This document shows, one piece after another, positions 1 through 8,909 of a stretch of 64,000 bases of DNA. Location of the stretch: assembly GCA_041484195.1 (NCBI GenBank), contig JBGPHC010000008.1:79376-143375 (forward strand), read 5' to 3'. The notes under the pieces were generated by a model. That model was not told the origin of the DNA. It worked only from the letters and a program-made list of their open reading frames with translations, and ran no database searches. This DNA comes from PSRI01 sp041484195. Lineage in GTDB: Bacteria > Bacteroidota > Bacteroidia > Chitinophagales > Chitinophagaceae. The stretch's first letter is position 1, and every line of letters starts with the position of its first letter. A program made the translations under genes and the position numbers.

Positions 1-1456
1 CTGACATATAGTTATTCCCGTCGTTGTTGAAGATATCAATGGTTGGGAATATGCCGCCATTGAAAGTGCGTGTATCTCGTACCTTGGTAAAAGTGGCCAG
101 GAATTGGTTTGCCGACTTGCCGCTGAAATTACTGTTCAACTCAAAAGTACCCGACTTCACAATGTCTTTGAATCCATAATTTGAATTATCGAAAGCCATG
201 GATTTAGTGCCTACGCGGTTGTTGGGTAACCTGGATAAAGTGCCAGTACCACCCACCACACTGAATCCTCCTCCATTGGGCACGCTGGTCAGGTTTACCT
301 GCTGCGGATTCGTGCTCTTAAAATCGTTGTATTTGACTGTCACTTTATGAACCTTGCTGATATTCCAGTCAAGCCTTCCCAGTATTTTGTGATTTTCGGC
401 CTGGAAATTAGGGAAGTTGTCGTAGGCGCCTGGATCATAATTGTAGGTTGCCTTCAGGTAATCGGAAAGTTTTTTGAGGGAGTCAATAGGAGTGGACGAA
501 ACGTTTCCGGAGCCGCTTCCGCCCGTGGGGCTATAGGTAACTCCCGGAAATTGCCTCTGTTCTTTTTCTGCGCTGATAAAGAAAAATAATTTGTTTTTGA
601 TGATGGGACCTCCGATGGCGGCGCCATATACTTTATTGCTTTGATCGGGACCCTTGCTGATTGTGCTGCTGGCGACCTTGGTACCGTTATAGTCCTGGTT
701 CCTGAAATAGCCATACAGTGTTCCGTGGAAAGTATTGGTTCCGCTCTTTGTAACGGCATTGATGCCGGCCCCGGTAAACCCGGACTGGCGCACGTCATAG
801 GGCGCGATATTTACGGATACTTCTTCAATGGCGTCGAGTGAGATGGGTTGATATCCTCCTCCGGGAAGAGGATCGGAACTCAGGCCAAAATTATTATTCA
901 GATTCGCTCCATCCACCTGCAGGTTATTGTAGCGGGCGTCACGTCCGGCAAAGTTATTGCCATTAGCCTGAGGCGTTAGGCGGGTAAAATCTGTGATACT
1001 TCTTGAAATCGTTGGCAGTGTTACAATCTGCCGCTGTCCGATATTGGTGCTGGCCCCCGTTTTATCGGCGGTGAGCCTCCTTCTTCTGCCAATAATGGTC
1101 ACAGTGCTCAGGTCCCTGATATCTTCACCCATCACTGCATTCACGTTGTATGGTTCTCCCAATTGGAGGAAGATGCCGTCAAAAATTTCAGGTTTAAAGC
1201 CCACATATTCCACCTTGACCGAATATGGCCCGCCAATCCTCGCGTTGGGAATATTGAATACCCCTCCGCGTTTTGAAATCGTAGCATATACAGTACCGGA
1301 TGGCTGGTGGGTGGCGGTAATTGTGGCGCCTTCCAGGGGCCGACTCATGGAATCTTTAACAATTCCGGTTATGCTGCTCGTGGTTACCTGCGCATAACCT
1401 ATTCCTGACATAAGCAAAATCAGGATAATGGGTAATAGACTTTTTATAACTCTCAT
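1..1456 (-). CDS. TonB-dependent receptor, Oar-like (C-terminus beyond window)
   Basis: The minus-strand frame stays open from an ATG at 1456 (an in-frame ATG also lies at 1462) to the left edge, about 485 residues. It begins with a signal peptide ending near GIGYAQ. A CarboxypepD_reg-like beta-sandwich follows (about residues 22-105), then a plug domain with the motifs FAGRDARYNN, QVDGANLNNNF, EEVSVNIAPYDV and GAGINAVTKSGTN. These plug motifs are typical of the OmpA-related (Oar) TonB receptors of Bacteroidota. The barrel starts with YGYFRNQDYNG and IGGPIIKNKLFFF and is cut by the window edge. Such proteins import large substrates across the outer membrane using TonB/ExbBD energy. The substrate cannot be read from the sequence. 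It is divergent from ribBA. Confidence 0.93.
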   Translation of the reverse strand, partial: MRVIKSLLPIILILLMSGIGYAQVTTSSITGIVKDSMSRPLEGATITATHQPSGTVYATISKRGGVFNIPNARIGGPYSVKVEYVGFKPEIFDGIFLQLGEPYNVNAVMGEDIRDLSTVTIIGRRRRLTADKTGASTNIGQRQIVTLPTISRSITDFTRLTPQANGNNFAGRDARYNNLQVDGANLNNNFGLSSDPLPGGGYQPISLDAIEEVSVNIAPYDVRQSGFTGAGINAVTKSGTNTFHGTLYGYFRNQDYNGTKVASSTISKGPDQSNKVYGAAIGGPIIKNKLFFFISAEKEQRQFPGVTYSPTGGSGSGNVSSTPIDSLKKLSDYLKATYNYDPGAYDNFPNFQAENHKILGRLDWNISKVHKVTVKYNDFKSTNPQQVNLTSVPNGGGFSVVGGTGTLSRLPNNRVGTKSMAFDNSNYGFKDIVKSGTFELNSNFSGKSANQFLATFTKVRDTRTFNGGIFPTIDIFNNDGNNYMS

Positions 1457-1666
1457 AAGCATAATGTTTTCGCTGCAAAGAAAAGACAATCTTGATAATT
1501 AAAGTCTCAGTATTATTAACATTTTGTTATGTCAAAGGTCTGTAAATAATAGTTTATTGAATGCCAAGGATAAATCTATTTTTCGCCTATCAGTAGAAAC
1601 CTATACCTGAATTCTCTCGTGTAATGCCATGACAAGCGCTGTTCACAATAACCAGCGCCGAAACCG

Positions 1667-1674
1667 TAACTTTG
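1667..1674 (+). promoter_or_regulatory. -7 promoter element for ribBA
   Basis: TAACTTTG fits the Bacteroidota -7 consensus TAnnTTTG. No clear -33 TTTG lies 19-21 bases upstream. The initiation point would fall near 1681, leaving about nine leader bases before the ATG at 1690. The TTG inside this element is in frame with ribBA but is more likely promoter than start codon. Confidence 0.6.
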
Positions 1675-1689
1675 CATAAATTTTCTTCA

Positions 1690-2901
1690 ATGTTTGATAC
1701 TATTGAAAGCGCGATTGAGGATATCCGGAAAGGGAAACTGGTGATTGTGGTAGATGATGAAGACCGTGAAAACGAAGGAGATTTTATTACTGCCGCCCGA
1801 AATGCCAGTCCCGAAGTGATAAATTTCATGAGTAAGAATGGCAGAGGGCTTATTTGCGTACCCCTGGCGGAGCAACGCTGTGATGAACTCAGGTTAGAAC
1901 AGATGGTGAATAGCAACACCTCACTTCATGAAACTGCATTCACTGTTTCGGTTGACCTTTTGGGTCATGGCTGCACTACCGGTATCTCGGCTCATGACCG
2001 GTACAAGACAGTGATGGCATTGATCAACCCTGCCACCAAACCGGAGGACCTGGGCAGGCCGGGTCATATATTTCCTCTCAGGGCCAAAGCTGGCGGTGTT
2101 TTGAGAAGGACAGGACATACTGAAGCCGCGATTGACCTTGCCAGGCTGGCTGGATTTGAAACAGCGGCTGTATTGGTGGAGATCATGAACGATGATGGAA
2201 CCATGGCCAGGCTGCCCCAGCTCCATGAAATAGCCAGGAAATTTGACCTGAAATTGATAACCATCAAAGACCTTATTGAATATAGATTGAAAACGGATTC
2301 TTTGATTGAAGAACTCGTGCGCGTAGATATGCCGACAAATTATGGGCATTTCAAACTAATATCTTTTAGAGAGCGGAACAATCCTACCAGTGGAGAACAT
2401 CTTGCATTGGTGAAAGGAGAGTGGAAATCCACGGACCCTGTGCTGGTGAGAGTACATTCATCCTGCTTTACGGGTGATATACTGGGATCACTGCGCTGCG
2501 ATTGCGGGGAACAGTTACATAAAGCTATGGAAATGGTTCAGAAGGAAGGGAAGGGAGTAGTGCTCTATATGAACCAGGAAGGTAGAGGTATTGGCCTGCT
2601 CAACAAATTGAGAGCCTATAAACTCCAGGAAGAAGGGATGGATACCGTGGAGGCCAATCTGCACCTGGGATTCGGCATGGACGACCGCGACTACGGTGTG
2701 GGTGCGCAAATATTGCGCTACTTGGGAGTAACCAAAATGAAACTGATCAGCAACAATCCACGGAAGCGGGTGGGCCTGAAAGGATATGGATTGGATATCG
2801 TGGAGAACGTCCCACTTCAGATAAGGCCAAACCCTTATAATGAAAAATACCTTCAGACGAAGAGAGACAAGTTAGGCCATGAAATATTAACCGGGAAGTG
2901 A
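1690..2901 (+). CDS. ribBA: Bifunctional DHBP synthase / GTP cyclohydrolase II
   Basis: 403 residues from the ATG at 1690. The N-terminal half is RibB (3,4-dihydroxy-2-butanone-4-phosphate synthase), with the acidic loop VDDEDRENEGDF (about 21-32) and HTGH-type residues in RRTGHTEAAIDL. The C-terminal half is RibA (GTP cyclohydrolase II), with the zinc ligands in SSCFTGDILGSLRCDCGEQ and the catalytic NQEGRGIGL loop. Together they supply both precursors of riboflavin synthesis in the cytoplasm. The ATG start is preferred over an upstream in-frame TTG because that TTG sits in the -7 box and the family begins with MFDTIE-like sequence. Its last 15 bases overlap the convergent tamB-like gene. Confidence 0.97.
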   Translation: MFDTIESAIEDIRKGKLVIVVDDEDRENEGDFITAARNASPEVINFMSKNGRGLICVPLAEQRCDELRLEQMVNSNTSLHETAFTVSVDLLGHGCTTGISAHDRYKTVMALINPATKPEDLGRPGHIFPLRAKAGGVLRRTGHTEAAIDLARLAGFETAAVLVEIMNDDGTMARLPQLHEIARKFDLKLITIKDLIEYRLKTDSLIEELVRVDMPTNYGHFKLISFRERNNPTSGEHLALVKGEWKSTDPVLVRVHSSCFTGDILGSLRCDCGEQLHKAMEMVQKEGKGVVLYMNQEGRGIGLLNKLRAYKLQEEGMDTVEANLHLGFGMDDRDYGVGAQILRYLGVTKMKLISNNPRKRVGLKGYGLDIVENVPLQIRPNPYNEKYLQTKRDKLGHEILTGK

Positions 2902-5900
2902 GGCATTCACTTTTGCCGATGTATTGGTAGTATCGGCGGCCCCTTTTTCTTTTGCCGGCTTAATGACCGGTTGCAATTTTTTCTTCCTCAATTTTGGTGG
3001 ATCGAATTCAGTCCGGTAAGATAAATTACCTCCGGTACGATCTCTCTTGCCCGTAGTTGACAGGGCATCGAAATTACTCCGGTAGAAGAAACTCACTCTA
3101 AACCTGCCGTCGGGCGTTATTTTATATTCGGCCGTGATATCGGGCAGAAACAGGAAACTGGTATTCTGTGCCGTCGTTTGGCTTGCCTGTGCGCCATTAC
3201 TCACAAAATTGAAATCACTTCCAAAAGTGATGACCAGCTTGTCATTCAAAAGTGATTTGATGAACTGAAGGCTAATATTATCTCTCGTGAAATTAACGGT
3301 ATTGCTGGTAGTGCCGGTCTGCAATGGGTCAATGGCCGCGCGCGTATATTTGAAATTGACGCTCAGGTTTGGATCCTTGAAGATAGAATACAGCAGGCCT
3401 TTGAGGGAACTGCTGAGATAGCCCGAAATATATTCCGAAATGGTGTTAAAGGCAAAAGTGGTGGCTTCTGTTTGTTGAAGATTATATTGTCCAATTGGCG
3501 CGAAGCTTTTAAATACGATCAGGTAGGCCACCTGTTTATTTTTTTCATTGTCATCCTGGTTGATGCGCGCCAGGTCTGCCACCAGCCTTTGATTATTTTT
3601 GATATCGCTATAAGCAGGTAGGGCGATACCAAATGTGATGACCGGGCTGCTTAGAGGGCCCCTTAACGTACATAATACATCCACATCGGTTCTTTCGCTT
3701 TTCAAATTGGTAAGTTGCGGATCTGTTGTTTGAGACTCGCTCGCATAGAGGGAACTCAGTTTTACATCATCCGCCGTATATTTCGCCTTGATGTCAATTT
3801 CGGCATTGTATGGGTCTCCGTCCCACCGGATATAACTGCCTTCGTCTGGCAGGAGCACGAATGGTTTCTTGAAGATCTCCTGGAAGCTGAACCTGTAATA
3901 TCCGCGGTCAATGGTGTATTTCCCCGTCATGGTAAAACGCGTATTAGTGCCTGTCCTGATTTCAAGGTTCCCATTCCCATTTGCCTCGATGATATCGCCG
4001 GTGATTTCATCCAGGATCATATATAATTTGGCGTAATTATTAGCCTTCAGATCCAGCGCGATATTCAGGTTTGAGGATTTACCCGTCAGAGAGTCAATAT
4101 TCATCTTGTGCCCGTATTGCTTCCAAACAATATAGTCTGCCTGCCCATTTTCCTTGGATGAGCTGGAAGTGACATATATGCTGGAACTATCTACGGGTTC
4201 TGCATTTACCGACATGCGCATTTCATCTTCGGGTCCTGTGAACCGGAAAGTTACTTTGCCAATGGCTTTTCCGTAAAACGTATTATTGTCAACACGGGTA
4301 GTGTTCAGGAGCAAGAGCCGCTGGGAATTGGCCCTGATATTATAAGCGAAATTCTTGAAATTTTCATGCTGCAGGCTGCCGGTAAGTGTTGCAAAATTCC
4401 TGGCTCCATTGGTATGCAATGTATCATAGAGGGTGATGTTTCCGAAGTCTATCGCGCCAGGTGTGAATGCAATCCTGGCGCTGTCGAAAACATAATAGCA
4501 TTGGGTATAAAGCACCTTTATGCCACCATCCCTCACCGTTACCATCCCCACATAATCGGGTTTTTTAATGTTCCCCTTCATTTGAAGCTGGCCATTTGCC
4601 TGGCCTTTCAAACTGCCGAATACCGAGCCCAGGTATTGTTCCAGGAAATGAATACTCGTATTTTCAAAATTGGCTTTCGCGTTGATTTGTTGATTGGCAG
4701 AATCCTTGCCATCGAATGACCCGTTGACATCGAATTTATAACCCACATTGTCGGAAACTGCCTGGTAAACCGCTTTTTTATTCCTGTTGTCCCAGGATCC
4801 TGAAAGGTTAATCACCCCAACCGAATCATTTTCAAATCTGAATTGTTCGGCTTTTAACTCGCTTGTCACATACAGGTTTCGAAAGGGATCTTCAACGGTT
4901 ACATTGCCAGTGGCCAGCCCTTCCAACCTGGGCTCCTTCATCACGAAGGGCAGGAAATCGCCCAGATTCACCTTCTTCAATCCTACTACGATATCATTCC
5001 AGTTTCCAATCTCGGACTTTCTGGTCACTACGGTGATTTCCTGTTCTCCATTAGTGACCCTGATCTCATTCGCATCCACCAGTGAGCGGCTCAGGGTGAT
5101 CTCGCCTCCCTTGTCAATCTTCCAGGTCTTCTCATTCAATACTACTGTGGAAGGATCGAAATGGATGCGCAGTCCGTCCTCGAGAGTAGTGATTTGCGCT
5201 GACAGATTGGCGTTATTGATCGTTTGGGTGGCCGCCGTAGTAATATTCAGTTGAGATACGTCCTGGGAGGTGGCAATGGAGATTTTTGTGCTGGGAAACT
5301 GCAGGCTGTCATTGATAGTAGTGTTGCCCATATCGGCATTCACTTTGAGGCTATCCATATTTCCGATTGCTTTCAGATTGAAATCACTTACTTCAATCTT
5401 GTTATATGCGGCATGCGGAACCATTGCACTCAGGGCCATCAGGTTAGTTCGTGAATTGAGTGATCCTACAATGGTACTGTTGTTGAATCCACTCAATCGC
5501 TTATCCAACAGGGTTAGATACTGATCAATATTCTTGACGTCCAGTTGAAAAAGGAAATTCTGATTTTTTATGGGTTTGTCAGGAGCGGAAATATAGGCCG
5601 GATAGTACTTGTTCAGGAATTGCCTGACAGTATTGGGCAAGTCACGGATATTAAAATCTCCCATCAAAAACGCGGAAGCCTCCGTATTGCGTAGCTGCAA
5701 TATTTTTTGCTGATCCACCATCTGCGAGCTGAGCGTCAGGGTGTCGAACACAAATGTCTCCCCATCCTTGGTCACTGCCACGTCGTAAAGAGAAACAGTG
5801 CCCAGGAAATTATCTATATTGTCGCCATTGAAATTCATGTCGAATTTTCCTATCACATTCAGGTCTTCCTTGGCAAAGCCGATTGTCTTGAGATTGCCCC

Positions 5901-7674
5901 TCTTTATGTCTGCGAAAAAGTTGAATTCCGGCTTTTGGGTGCTGAAGTCAATGGTGCCATCCAGAGATGCGATGGCATTGGGGTCATCTATATTGGCAAG
6001 TCCCTTGAATAATTTTCTGTTGAGCTGGCCATTTACTGTAATGTTCTGGTAATTGTAATCATTGTATTGGATCTGCGCGAATTTGCCGTCGAAGCTGGCG
6101 TCAAAAGTCTTGGCGCTAAACCCCTTTCCTTTGATGGTACCGTCAAAGGATATGCTACCCAGTTGGCTTAGCCCCAGAAAAGAGCCGAGTTGAAAATTGC
6201 TGGCCGCGATTTTACCTGAATAAGCCGCGACCTTGTTCGTTGGAAATTTCATGTTCAGGTCGGTCTTCACCGTACCGAGGTTGGTTTCGATAGTACCATT
6301 CGTTACAAAGTCTCTTATGAACCCCGTAAAATCGCCCCGAAATTGCAGGTATTGTATTTCTTTTATATGAGGTTTGTTGATATCCTTAAGACCGGGGAAA
6401 ATGGATAACATATCGCTATAGGACGTACGAAAATCATTGGCCTTGAAATCTATAAAAGTGGAGTCGATATTCGGCAGTCCTATCATCTTGATGTTTCCAT
6501 CGAGTCGGCTGTTTTTGCCTGCTTCCACCAGAAAATTCCTGGCGCTGAGATTGTCAATCGTGCCCCTCACATTTCCATCGATCCTGATACTGCGTTTCCA
6601 GTCTTTGAGTGCAGGAGCGAAATAAGCAATATCGTCACTGCTTATCGTACTGTTATTGAACCTGCCCTCCAGCTTCACCTGCTCTATGAAATTACTCATG
6701 TCCTCATTGAAGTCATCAAACCGCATCGCATAATAATTCGACAAATGGCTTCGGGGAGTCCTGATATCAAGCTTGTCAAATATCATTCCCTGCGGGTACA
6801 TGCGAAGTTGTGCAGATAAATTGCTGACTTCAAAACCACTTCTCTCTTTGGCCTTGAGTTTAATGTCGGCAAAAAGCGTATCCTGCTTCAATTCAAGATT
6901 GCGAAAATCTCCATCGATCCCGTAAAAATGAATATGGTTTCCGTCAAAATAATCGAAGGGAGCCCTTGCCATCTCTTTATCATTCCTGAATGCGGCATTT
7001 GAAAGTGAGAGTTCCGCTATCTTGATACTCCAGTTCCCTGAATTAAATGGTTCATCCGGACCGGGTTCCTGCTTCTGTAAAACGTTACGAATGAATTTGC
7101 CGGTATAGTCCGAAAGTGAAAACAGGGGTTCATCCAGGGTTAGTTTTCTGATGCGAACAATTTTCCTGTCAAGGTCTATTTCATCGGCATCCAGGGTCAG
7201 CCCCTTCAGCTTCATCGTCATGTCCTGGCCCTTCCATTCATCAATCTTGCTGATTTGAACATTCCTGAGATCTATTTGCTTAAGGGAAAGGGCAATGCCC
7301 TTCTTGCTGCTCGTATCTGTAGGACCCGAAAAATAGTCGAGTAGGAATTGATAATTCCAAACTGAATCTGTTCTGTGAAGATTGATCCTGACATTCTCCA
7401 GGCCGATATATTTCAATTCAGCCTTGTCTTTGAAAAAAAACCAGTCAGTGATCCTCACCTGCAGATTGCCGGCATACAAAAGGGTATCCTTGTGAAGGTC
7501 TTCAACATAAGTTTCTTCAAGATTCATCCGGTTAAAAAGCGCAAAACTCACATGCTTGATGGAGATTTTAATCCGGAGGTCTTTGGAAATGCGATGCGTC
7601 ACGGCGCGGACGAGCATATTTTGTACCGGCGTGGTATTAATGAGGATGGCTGAAATCACTATGAGAAATAGCAA
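2887..7674 (-). CDS. TamB-family translocation/assembly module protein
   Basis: About 1,595 residues: an N-terminal membrane anchor followed by a very long beta-rich, AsmA/TamB-like repetitive region and a C-terminal DUF490/TamB domain (about residues 1150-1550, with motifs such as NGNLEIRTG and YYRFSFQEIF). TamB-family proteins bridge the inner and outer membranes and, with a BamA/TamA-like partner, help insert outer-membrane proteins or move lipid. There is no in-frame ATG between the upstream stop at 7845 and residue 20 of this call. The TTG at 7674 would split the transmembrane helix, so translation more likely begins at CTG 7716 or another non-ATG codon, which adds a positively charged flank (RTTLKILKW). 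The 3' end overlaps ribBA convergently. Confidence 0.9.
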   Translation of the reverse strand: MLFLIVISAILINTTPVQNMLVRAVTHRISKDLRIKISIKHVSFALFNRMNLEETYVEDLHKDTLLYAGNLQVRITDWFFFKDKAELKYIGLENVRINLHRTDSVWNYQFLLDYFSGPTDTSSKKGIALSLKQIDLRNVQISKIDEWKGQDMTMKLKGLTLDADEIDLDRKIVRIRKLTLDEPLFSLSDYTGKFIRNVLQKQEPGPDEPFNSGNWSIKIAELSLSNAAFRNDKEMARAPFDYFDGNHIHFYGIDGDFRNLELKQDTLFADIKLKAKERSGFEVSNLSAQLRMYPQGMIFDKLDIRTPRSHLSNYYAMRFDDFNEDMSNFIEQVKLEGRFNNSTISSDDIAYFAPALKDWKRSIRIDGNVRGTIDNLSARNFLVEAGKNSRLDGNIKMIGLPNIDSTFIDFKANDFRTSYSDMLSIFPGLKDINKPHIKEIQYLQFRGDFTGFIRDFVTNGTIETNLGTVKTDLNMKFPTNKVAAYSGKIAASNFQLGSFLGLSQLGSISFDGTIKGKGFSAKTFDASFDGKFAQIQYNDYNYQNITVNGQLNRKLFKGLANIDDPNAIASLDGTIDFSTQKPEFNFFADIKRGNLKTIGFAKEDLNVIGKFDMNFNGDNIDNFLGTVSLYDVAVTKDGETFVFDTLTLSSQMVDQQKILQLRNTEASAFLMGDFNIRDLPNTVRQFLNKYYPAYISAPDKPIKNQNFLFQLDVKNIDQYLTLLDKRLSGFNNSTIVGSLNSRTNLMALSAMVPHAAYNKIEVSDFNLKAIGNMDSLKVNADMGNTTINDSLQFPSTKISIATSQDVSQLNITTAATQTINNANLSAQITTLEDGLRIHFDPSTVVLNEKTWKIDKGGEITLSRSLVDANEIRVTNGEQEITVVTRKSEIGNWNDIVVGLKKVNLGDFLPFVMKEPRLEGLATGNVTVEDPFRNLYVTSELKAEQFRFENDSVGVINLSGSWDNRNKKAVYQAVSDNVGYKFDVNGSFDGKDSANQQINAKANFENTSIHFLEQYLGSVFGSLKGQANGQLQMKGNIKKPDYVGMVTVRDGGIKVLYTQCYYVFDSARIAFTPGAIDFGNITLYDTLHTNGARNFATLTGSLQHENFKNFAYNIRANSQRLLLLNTTRVDNNTFYGKAIGKVTFRFTGPEDEMRMSVNAEPVDSSSIYVTSSSSKENGQADYIVWKQYGHKMNIDSLTGKSSNLNIALDLKANNYAKLYMILDEITGDIIEANGNGNLEIRTGTNTRFTMTGKYTIDRGYYRFSFQEIFKKPFVLLPDEGSYIRWDGDPYNAEIDIKAKYTADDVKLSSLYASESQTTDPQLTNLKSERTDVDVLCTLRGPLSSPVITFGIALPAYSDIKNNQRLVADLARINQDDNEKNKQVAYLIVFKSFAPIGQYNLQQTEATTFAFNTISEYISGYLSSSLKGLLYSIFKDPNLSVNFKYTRAAIDPLQTGTTSNTVNFTRDNISLQFIKSLLNDKLVITFGSDFNFVSNGAQASQTTAQNTSFLFLPDITAEYKITPDGRFRVSFFYRSNFDALSTTGKRDRTGGNLSYRTEFDPPKLRKKKLQPVIKPAKEKGAADTTNTSAKVNASLPG

Positions 7675-7716
7675 CCATAGTACGGTCCATTTTAATATTT
7701 TCAGAGTAGTTCTCAG

Positions 7717-8108
7717 GCCAGGAAATTGATTTGTAAAAGTATGTAAACGCCCTTGATGTGCAAATTCAATACCAATTAAAGACCTCTTAGTTGTGCACCG
7801 TTCGGGACCACCCTCCTGGGACTCCAGAGGTCCTTTTTTTATTCAGGATCTATTACTTCTCAGGGTTATTTGCCAGGGATCAATCTACGCTGGCGGAATT
7901 CATCAAAACCAGGTCCGGCAAGGGTTGAGGATGATGATTTCCAGGAATTGGCCTCCTCTTTCCAAATACCGGAACAGGGATTGCGCAAGCAGGCGTCCTA
8001 CCCGGTAAAATGATGGCCATACAAATTGTGGACCCGGGAACTTTGGGGTTTAACAGGAAATTGACAAATGGATAATAATCTGCAAAAGCATCGGGATTGC
8101 GGCGCGCT
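7717..8108. other. Intergenic region without a supported gene
   Basis: About 390 bases between the TamB-family gene and the upstream barrel gene. It holds the TamB promoter. On the plus strand there is a bulged hairpin (GGACC 7805-7809 with GGTCC 7829-7833, inner CTGG/CCAG) followed by seven T (7834-7840). No plus-strand gene precedes the hairpin, so its role is unclear. Short open frames here have no recognisable content. Confidence 0.5.
7734..7764 (-). promoter_or_regulatory. Promoter for the TamB-family gene
   Basis: Read on the minus strand: TTTG (7764-7761), a 19-base spacer, then TACTTTTA (7741-7734), one mismatch from TAnnTTTG. Initiation would fall near 7727, just upstream of CTG 7716. 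This supports translation starting upstream of TTG 7674. Confidence 0.5.
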
Positions 8109-8741
8109 CTATCGAAACCAATACCCGAGGTTGACGGTAAAGGTGCGGGGTTTAACAATTGGGCCATTGTCATCATCTACTATGGATCCTAGCCCAAGCG
8201 CATATCCAGTAGACAGCACCATATTGTTCCCGAATTGATATCCGACTCTGCCAATGAGGTTGAATTCAAAATGATCGTAAGCATAGAAATCAAAGACCAT
8301 TTTTTGAGAAACGATGGATTGATCTAGCTCGGAAATCCTTTCCCGGCCAGATATAGCGAAAGAAATAGAAGGGCCGAACTGGAAGAAGATATGCGCCCTC
8401 TGTTCCCTGGTATCGTATTGCAGGAGCAGTGGCAATTCTATATAGTGGATATTGAGGCTTTTTTGGACTACGGAATCACCGTAAAGATTTTGATACTGCA
8501 GGCCATATTTTTTTGAACTGTATTGTAACTGCGGAACGAAATAGAGCTTCTTATCAAAGGGAACTTTTAGCATGATGCCAGCGTGAAACCCGTTTCCGGC
8601 TATAACGGGGATTTTTGTTCCTTGTCTCGTCTGCGCGATGGCGCCAATATGATTCCATCCCGCATCTGCTCCGTAAAATATTTGAGCCTTTGAAGAAAGA
8701 GTGAAAAGGGCTAAGAGGAAAACAACGGCTATCAATCTCAT
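8109..8741 (-). CDS. PorT-like outer-membrane beta-barrel protein
   Basis: 210 residues with a clear signal peptide (MRLIAVVFLLALFTLSSKAQ). The rest is alternating beta-strands typical of the OMP_b-brl_2/PorT family: IHYIELPLLLQY in the middle is the family's best-conserved strand, and the chain ends in an aromatic strand (FTVNLGYWFR). Expected in the outer membrane. PorT itself is part of type IX secretion, but most paralogues of this fold have no known role, and nothing here singles this copy out as PorT. Confidence 0.75.
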   Translation of the reverse strand: MRLIAVVFLLALFTLSSKAQIFYGADAGWNHIGAIAQTRQGTKIPVIAGNGFHAGIMLKVPFDKKLYFVPQLQYSSKKYGLQYQNLYGDSVVQKSLNIHYIELPLLLQYDTREQRAHIFFQFGPSISFAISGRERISELDQSIVSQKMVFDFYAYDHFEFNLIGRVGYQFGNNMVLSTGYALGLGSIVDDDNGPIVKPRTFTVNLGYWFR

Positions 8742-8909
8742 ATGAGTAGGCGAAATTGCTAATTAATTCTTGTTTTTCATAGTAATTGTCTCGAAATCTC
8801 CTTTGAAGGGATTGAATAAATGATGCATGATAATTGCTTCAGGGCCACTTTCCAATATGCCGTTTCCTGTCTAAATTCCGCTTCACACGCAACATTCTGC
8901 ATGGCGGAT

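Noticed and set aside
7804..7840. Hairpin with T run as a terminator
   Set aside because: No plus-strand gene lies upstream and the stem is bulged, so it is only mentioned in the intergenic entry.
7880..8176. Minus-strand frame of 98 codons upstream of the TamB-family gene
   Set aside because: It overlaps the 3' end of the PorT-like gene in another frame, is proline-rich without a pattern and has no promoter.
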